Assembly (NCBI GenBank): GCA_002319925.1
Contig: DCFP01000020.1
Coordinates: forward strand, 1 to 17,512
Length of the DNA: 17,512 nucleotides
Direction: 5' to 3'
DNA from: Holophagaceae bacterium UBA1801
Lineage (GTDB): Bacteria; Acidobacteriota; Holophagae; Holophagales; Holophagaceae
The notes beneath the pieces were generated by a model. The model was not told the DNA's origin. It was given only the letters and a program-made list of their open reading frames with translations, and did not search any database. The position numbers and the translations under genes are program-made. Below are positions 13,649-17,512 of the stretch, one piece after another (positions within the stretch are counted from its first letter, which is position 1; every line of letters starts with the position of its first letter).

Positions 13649-15129
13649 TTCCCACTTTCACCCATCCCAGCTTCCTGATCCCCGCAGGGGTCCTGGTGCT
13701 GCTTGCCCTTGGCTTCGGCCTCTGGGCCCAGCTCCGGCCTGGGCAGGGTGTGCTCGTGGTGGGACAGCGGCCGGGCGTCCAGGGGCTGGGCATCGCGCTG
13801 GTGCTCGCCGGACTGGGAATCGGTCTCGCGGAACCGCGCTGGGGTGTGCCCGAGATCGCCCGCCTGGACGTGCATGTGGTGGTGGACGCCAGCCGCTCCA
13901 TGTTGGTGAACGACTGCGACGGCAGCACCCGCTGGGCCGCGGCCGCGGCCATCCTGGACAAACTCTGGTCCCGGCCCGGCAACGGCGTGCAGTACAGCCT
14001 GGATCTCCTCACGGGCGATACGATCCCCCTGATGCCGCCCGGAGAAGATGCCGGACTTTTGCGCGATGCCATGAAGGCCGTGAAGCCCGGCGAGATCGGA
14101 TCCCCGGGCACGAGCCTGGGACGCGGGATTCCGCAGATCGTCGCCACCGTGGAGAAGAAGGAACCCGCCGTGATTCTTCTCGTGAGCGATGGCGAAGAGA
14201 CCTGGGAAAGCGGCAATGACGCCCAGCAGCGGGCACTGCAATTCCTCCAGGAAGCCAAGCTCCCGCTCTATGCCCTGCCACTGGGCGGTAGCACGCCCCA
14301 GCCCGTACCCGAGCAGGGCAACACAAATCCGCCCATGAGCACGGCGAATCCACAGATGCTCAAGGTCCTCGCGGAGGGCAGTGGAGGACGGCTCCTGGGT
14401 CCGGGCGAGGATCTGTACTCGCTGTTCCAGAAGCTGGCCAGTGGCCAGCAACCCCTGCCCTTGTCCCGTTCCTCGCAACCGGCGCATCCCGAGGCCGGTG
14501 CGTGGCTTGCCTTGATCGGATTGGGCCTCTGGCTCCTGGCAACCGGGAAACCGCTGCGGGCCTGGCGTTTAGCCTTGGGTCTGCTGCTTTGCTTCGGTTG
14601 GCAGCCCAAGGTTCATGCTGCGGTTCCCCTGCCCCAGAGCATCAAGGCCTGGGTCGCCCAGGAGGCCTTGGAACGCGGCGATCTGGACACGGCCCGCCGC
14701 TGGATTCCCCGGGGTGATCAGCCCAATCACCGTCTGCTCGCGGCCCGGATCGACCTGAAGGCGCAGGATTACCCCGCCGCCCTCGCGGTGCTCGCGCCGC
14801 TGACGGGCCAGGGCATCCCCAAGCCGATCCCCGCCTGGCGTGGGCCTGCATTGCTGCTTGCTGCCCGGGCCAGCATGGCCATGGATCACATCGACGACGC
14901 CAAGGCCTTCCTCCAGCGGTTATTGCGAGAAGAACCCGGCCGTCCCGAGGCCGTGCACAACCTGCAGACCCTCATCCAGGACAGCTCGCCCCCGCCCCCG
15001 CCGGATCCGAAAAAGCCCCCGCCACCCCCTCCCATCCGGCCCAGCATGGGCGCCCGTCAGGACGAGCTGGAGGGAATCCAGCAGAAGCTTCCGCCGAAAC
15101 CGCCTCCAGGAGGCGTGAAGGATATCTGA
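13645..15129 (+). CDS. batB: BatB-like VWA protein fused to a TPR region with a proline-rich tail
   Basis: A 494-residue protein. Two N-terminal membrane helices (about 11-29 and 47-63) precede a VWA domain (about 73-270) with a complete metal site: D81-x-S83-x-S85 (DASRS), T156 and D182 (VSDGEE). Two further membrane helices lie at about 286-303 and 311-325. A TPR-like helical region (about 335-450) follows, then a tail with runs of five and six prolines (about 456-475). In other operons the TPR part is usually a separate BatC or BatE protein, so this is a natural BatB-TPR fusion. The ATG at 13645 overlaps the preceding stop (ATGA); an upstream in-frame extension is rejected. It is the last gene of the operon. 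Confidence 0.9.
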   Translation: MIPTFTHPSFLIPAGVLVLLALGFGLWAQLRPGQGVLVVGQRPGVQGLGIALVLAGLGIGLAEPRWGVPEIARLDVHVVVDASRSMLVNDCDGSTRWAAAAAILDKLWSRPGNGVQYSLDLLTGDTIPLMPPGEDAGLLRDAMKAVKPGEIGSPGTSLGRGIPQIVATVEKKEPAVILLVSDGEETWESGNDAQQRALQFLQEAKLPLYALPLGGSTPQPVPEQGNTNPPMSTANPQMLKVLAEGSGGRLLGPGEDLYSLFQKLASGQQPLPLSRSSQPAHPEAGAWLALIGLGLWLLATGKPLRAWRLALGLLLCFGWQPKVHAAVPLPQSIKAWVAQEALERGDLDTARRWIPRGDQPNHRLLAARIDLKAQDYPAALAVLAPLTGQGIPKPIPAWRGPALLLAARASMAMDHIDDAKAFLQRLLREEPGRPEAVHNLQTLIQDSSPPPPPDPKKPPPPPPIRPSMGARQDELEGIQQKLPPKPPPGGVKDI

Positions 15130-15130
15130 A

Positions 15131-15153
15131 CTCGCAGCACCCCTGCCTGCGAG
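15131..15153 (+). terminator. Hairpin after the Bat operon, possible weak terminator
   Basis: CTCGCAG (15131-15137) and CTGCGAG (15147-15153) form a perfect 7-bp stem with a 9-nt loop just after the batB stop. No T-tract follows, so it may be a factor-dependent end or an mRNA-stabilising hairpin rather than an intrinsic terminator. Confidence 0.35.
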
Positions 15154-15197
15154 CCTGCAAGCTTGAGACAACCGTTCACGTTCCTCTGGATCCATCC

Positions 15198-15773
15198 ATG
15201 CCCTTCCTTCCCTTTTCAAGCAGGGCTTTCACGCTGTTCCATCGCGGGCTGATCGCGGCCGTTCTGTCGTTTCCAGGCCTATACCAGATCGCATGGGCTC
15301 ATCCGCTTCCCGCAGCCAAACCCATTCAGAAGACGGCCGCCAGTGCACTGAAACGACAAGCCCGTTCCATTGAATCCATCACCCTACTCGACGAAAGCAA
15401 CCATGTGGTGGGCAGCATGGACCCAACCCTCCTGGCCGCGACTAAAAAAGCCATCGCCCATGCCAGATTGAATTCCGACAGCGTGGCCGCGACACCCGCG
15501 CCATGGCATGCCCTGCTGCAGTGCACCCTGCGGCATGGAATGAAGGTTTACGCCCAGTTGATCTATGACCAAACCCTGCGCGTGCGTTACACCACAAATC
15601 TCGGGGACTTTGCTCCCACGCCCATCAGGCCCCGCACCGAACTGATCGTCGAATACGAGGATGGACGAGCCATCTGGGATTGGATCCAAGGGATACTCGG
15701 CCCAACCAGGGAAAAATCCTATTTCCTCCCGAACCCGTTTCCCTTACCCGGGGAAACGAAACCACCGTCCTAG
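15198..15773 (+). CDS. Hypothetical secreted protein
   Basis: I do not recognise this 191-residue protein. It begins with a clear but long signal peptide (hydrophobic core about 17-30, likely cleavage AWA-HP near residue 34). The mature part is about 155 residues, with no membrane segment. It has a single cysteine, a mixed beta-type central region (MKVYAQLIYDQTLRVRYTT) and a proline-rich end. The ribosome-binding site is weak. It is less GC-biased than its neighbours and follows the Bat operon by about 70 nt, so it may be separately expressed. An inverted repeat GTTTCCC/GGGAAAC lies near its 3' end. It converges with the thioredoxin-like gene. Probable location: periplasm or outside. Confidence 0.65.
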   Translation: MPFLPFSSRAFTLFHRGLIAAVLSFPGLYQIAWAHPLPAAKPIQKTAASALKRQARSIESITLLDESNHVVGSMDPTLLAATKKAIAHARLNSDSVAATPAPWHALLQCTLRHGMKVYAQLIYDQTLRVRYTTNLGDFAPTPIRPRTELIVEYEDGRAIWDWIQGILGPTREKSYFLPNPFPLPGETKPPS

Positions 15774-15800
15774 CCTTTAGCAGGCAACAAGGGATTCGCT

Positions 15801-16208
15801 CTACTTGGTACCAAGCCACTTCGCGAAATCATCGGCTGTCTGGAAGGCGCCCACCTGCCGCCGCACTTCCTTGCCGTTGGAATCGAGAATGATGAGGGTC
15901 GGGTAGGCTTCCAGGTTGAACTGTTGCGCCAGCTTGGTACCTTCGGGCAAGGGCTTTCGGTCCTTGTATTCCACCATCACGGAAAGGGGCACGTATTTGG
16001 AAAGCGCCGCCTGGGCTTTGGGCGTGGGGAAAACCTGGGTCTTCAGATACTGGCACGGGGGACACCACTCGGCCCAGAGATCCATCATGATCTGCTTCTT
16101 CTCCGCCTGCGCCCGCTTCACCGCTCCGGCGTAACTCTCCTCCCATTTCACGGAAGCCTGCGCCATCAGGGGCGCGGCGACCAGCAGCAACGACAGCAAG
16201 GCTTTCAT
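15801..16208 (-). CDS. Secreted thioredoxin-fold protein with CPPC active site
   Basis: A 135-residue protein with a signal peptide (residues 1-18, cleavage AQA-SV). The thioredoxin fold has the redox motif C49-P-P-C52 in DLWAEWCPPC, followed by the cis-proline segment AYPTLIILDSNGK. It resembles the Thioredoxin_7 or DsbD C-terminal type: DLWAEWCPPCQYLK is like the FTADWC motif of DsbD. It should act as a periplasmic thiol-disulphide reductase or oxidase; CPPC is frequent in cytochrome-maturation and DsbD-linked reductants. The frame remains open upstream to 16688, but the ATG at 16208 has GGAG 5 nt upstream and begins the signal peptide, so it is chosen. It is divergent from the thioesterase gene. 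Confidence 0.88.
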   Translation of the reverse strand: MKALLSLLLVAAPLMAQASVKWEESYAGAVKRAQAEKKQIMMDLWAEWCPPCQYLKTQVFPTPKAQAALSKYVPLSVMVEYKDRKPLPEGTKLAQQFNLEAYPTLIILDSNGKEVRRQVGAFQTADDFAKWLGTK

Positions 16209-16233
16209 ATACGCTCCGCGAAAGGGCCCAACT

Positions 16234-16246
16234 GCATCTGAGATGC
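16234..16246. repeat. 13-bp palindrome between divergent genes
   Basis: GCATCT-G-AGATGC is a perfect palindrome with a single central base. It lies in the 108-bp region between the divergent thioredoxin-like and thioesterase genes, 25 nt before the former. It could be an operator; no known regulator is recognised. Confidence 0.4.
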
Positions 16247-16316
16247 CCCGCACCGGACCCCTGTTTGCGGACGTAGACTGGAAGTCCAAGAGGCCGCCAT
16301 CAAATTCGCTGGAGAC

Positions 16317-16739
16317 ATGTTCGTGGAATCCATCACTCCCATCCGAGTCCGATATGCCGAAACCGATGCCATGGGCATCGTGCATCATGCGGTATATCCC
16401 ATCTGGATGGAACTGGGTCGCTCGGATTTTCTGCGGCAGCTGGGCCAGAGCTATGCGGAATGGGAAGCCCAGGGCGTCCGCATGAGCGTGGGCGAGATCC
16501 AGGTGAAATACCGCGCTCCCGCCCGGTACGACGAACTGGTGGAGGTCAGGACCTGGCTGGCGGAGGCCGGGCGGCGGAAAGTCACCTTCGCGTACGAAAT
16601 CATCCGGGACGGCGTGCGTCTGGCCGAGGGCAAGACGGTACACCTGGTCACGGGCCCCGATGGCCGCAGCCGGGTGATCCCGGATCACCTGCTGGAATTC
16701 ATTGCTTCGGCTTTGGACCTTGGGGAGACAGGGAAATAG
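16317..16739 (+). CDS. ybgC: YbgC-family acyl-CoA thioesterase (hot-dog fold)
   Basis: A 140-residue hot-dog thioesterase of the YbgC/4-hydroxybenzoyl-CoA thioesterase family. The signature RVRYAETDAMGIVHHAVY (10-27) contains the catalytic Asp17 and the following helix (YPIWMELGR). The length is typical (about 130-145). It should hydrolyse short- or medium-chain acyl-CoA, or acyl-ACP, in the cytosol. In many Gram-negative bacteria ybgC adjoins tol-pal genes; that context is absent here. The ATG at 16317 sits only 2 nt after GGAG, so the GTG at 16323, 8 nt after the same GGAG, is an equally plausible start. The cysS gene follows 15 nt downstream and may be cotranscribed. Confidence 0.88.
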   Translation: MFVESITPIRVRYAETDAMGIVHHAVYPIWMELGRSDFLRQLGQSYAEWEAQGVRMSVGEIQVKYRAPARYDELVEVRTWLAEAGRRKVTFAYEIIRDGVRLAEGKTVHLVTGPDGRSRVIPDHLLEFIASALDLGETGK

Positions 16740-16754
16740 TGATTAGCTAGAGGG

Positions 16755-17512
16755 ATGAGCACGCTGCCAATCCTCCGACTCTTCAACACCATGACCCGCA
16801 AGGTGGAACCCGTGTCGCCCGTCACGCCGGGTGTCATCACCCTCTACACATGCGGCCCCACGGTCTACAACTTCGCCCACATCGGCAACCTGCGGACGTT
16901 CCTGTTCCAGGATCTGCTCAAACGCACCTTCCTGGCGGCGGGCTACGAGGTGCGTCACTGCATGAACCTCACGGACGTGGATGACAAAACCATCCGGGAC
17001 AGTCAGAATGACCTCCCCGCCGATGCCTCCAATGCAGCGCGCCACAGCGCCATGAGGGACCTGACGGAGAAATACACGGTCGCCTTCTTCGAGGATCTCG
17101 AGGCCGTGAAGATCCACCAGAAGAACTTCACCTATCTGCCCAGGGCCACGGAGTACATTCCGCAGATGATCGCCCTCATCCAGAGGCTGGAGGACAAGGA
17201 TCTGGCTTACGTCCGCGAGGGCTCCGTCTACTACCGCATTTCCGGCCTGCCGAACTACGGCTGCCTGGCGCACCTCGACCGGGAGGGCATGAAGCTGGGT
17301 TCCAGCGTGGACGCCGACGAATACGAGCGCGATTCCATCACCGACTTCGTGCTCTGGAAAGCCACCAAGCCCGGCGAACCCTCCTGGGAAAGCCCCTGGG
17401 GACCTGGCCGTCCCGGCTGGCACATCGAGTGCTCCGCCATGGGCATGGAACTCCTGGGCGAGCGCATGGACATCCACAGCGGGGGCGTGGACCTCATCTT
17501 CCCGCACCACGA
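16755..17512 (+). CDS. cysS: Cysteinyl-tRNA synthetase, N-terminal part (cut by window edge)
   Basis: 252 complete codons of a class I aminoacyl-tRNA synthetase that charges tRNA-Cys. Family marks include YTCGPTVYNFAHIGN, with zinc ligand C33 and the HIGH-type motif HIGN (42-45), then RHCMNLTDVDDKTI. Further on are RPGWHIECSAM, with a second zinc-ligand cysteine, and IHSGGVDLIFPHH at the edge, where the Zn-ligand His and Glu lie. The KMSKS loop and anticodon-binding domain lie beyond the window. The start at 16755 fits the usual N-terminus of the family, and no earlier in-frame start exists (TGA at 16740-16742). The purine-rich AGAGGG directly abuts the ATG, so initiation may be weak, or may use the ATG at 16791. 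Confidence 0.95.
   Translation, partial: MSTLPILRLFNTMTRKVEPVSPVTPGVITLYTCGPTVYNFAHIGNLRTFLFQDLLKRTFLAAGYEVRHCMNLTDVDDKTIRDSQNDLPADASNAARHSAMRDLTEKYTVAFFEDLEAVKIHQKNFTYLPRATEYIPQMIALIQRLEDKDLAYVREGSVYYRISGLPNYGCLAHLDREGMKLGSSVDADEYERDSITDFVLWKATKPGEPSWESPWGPGRPGWHIECSAMGMELLGERMDIHSGGVDLIFPHH

Noticed and set aside
16209..16688. Upstream extension of the thioredoxin-like gene across the thioesterase gene
   Set aside because: The ATG at 16208 begins a proper signal peptide with a Shine-Dalgarno; the extension is antisense to ybgC.
1..17512. CRISPR arrays, tRNA or rRNA genes, insertion sequences, phage genes
   Set aside because: No regularly spaced repeats, structural RNA signatures, transposase motifs or phage-type genes were seen on reading both strands.

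Overview
The window looks like a chromosomal segment of a GC-rich, Gram-negative, probably anaerobic or facultative bacterium. The gene set (two Rex repressors, a soluble NADH dehydrogenase/hydrogenase-type NuoE-NuoF pair, a LytS/LytR-CstA module and a Bat-type von Willebrand operon) would fit a Holophaga/Geothrix-like acidobacterium. That placement is an inference from gene content and was not tested by any search. No phage, transposon, CRISPR array, tRNA or rRNA was recognised.

Layout. (1) 1-1788, minus strand: rex1, nuoE and nuoF form a tight operon; nuoF runs off the left edge. (2) 1789-2142: an AT-rich intergenic island containing the rex1 control region and a long nested inverted repeat. 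(3) 2143-2799, minus: rex2, a close paralogue of rex1 with a closely matching control region. (4) 3101-4069, plus: a TPR protein, convergent with the next gene with a 3-base gap. (5) 4073-6465, minus: a LytTR response regulator and its LytS-type sensor kinase, divergent from (6) 6705-8561, plus: a CstA-family carbon/pyruvate transporter. The shared intergenic region carries three 21-bp-phased ACCGG repeats. (7) 8669-15129, plus: one dense operon of a DUF4139/MuiA-like protein, a DUF58 protein, a secreted/membrane BatD- or DUF4381-like protein, BatA, an unrecognised 257-residue protein and a BatB-TPR fusion. Four consecutive junctions are ATGA overlaps. (8) 15198-15773: a small secreted protein of unknown function. 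(9) 15801-16208, minus: a secreted thioredoxin-fold protein, divergent from (10) 16317-16739, a YbgC-type thioesterase. (11) From 16755: cysteinyl-tRNA synthetase, cut by the right edge.

How they work together. Rex1 and Rex2 should sense NADH/NAD+. Each gene has an 18-bp Rex-type palindrome exactly 13 nt before its start codon, so both are probably auto- and cross-regulated, and rex1 repression would also cover nuoEF. The sensor kinase keeps, at identical spacing, the four residues I recall as pyruvate-binding in E. coli BtsS. The regulator, the phased repeats and CstA together look like a complete BtsSR-BtsT-type pyruvate sensing and uptake module. The Bat operon combines three proteins with intact or near-intact metal-dependent adhesion motifs, but no moxR ATPase lies in the window.
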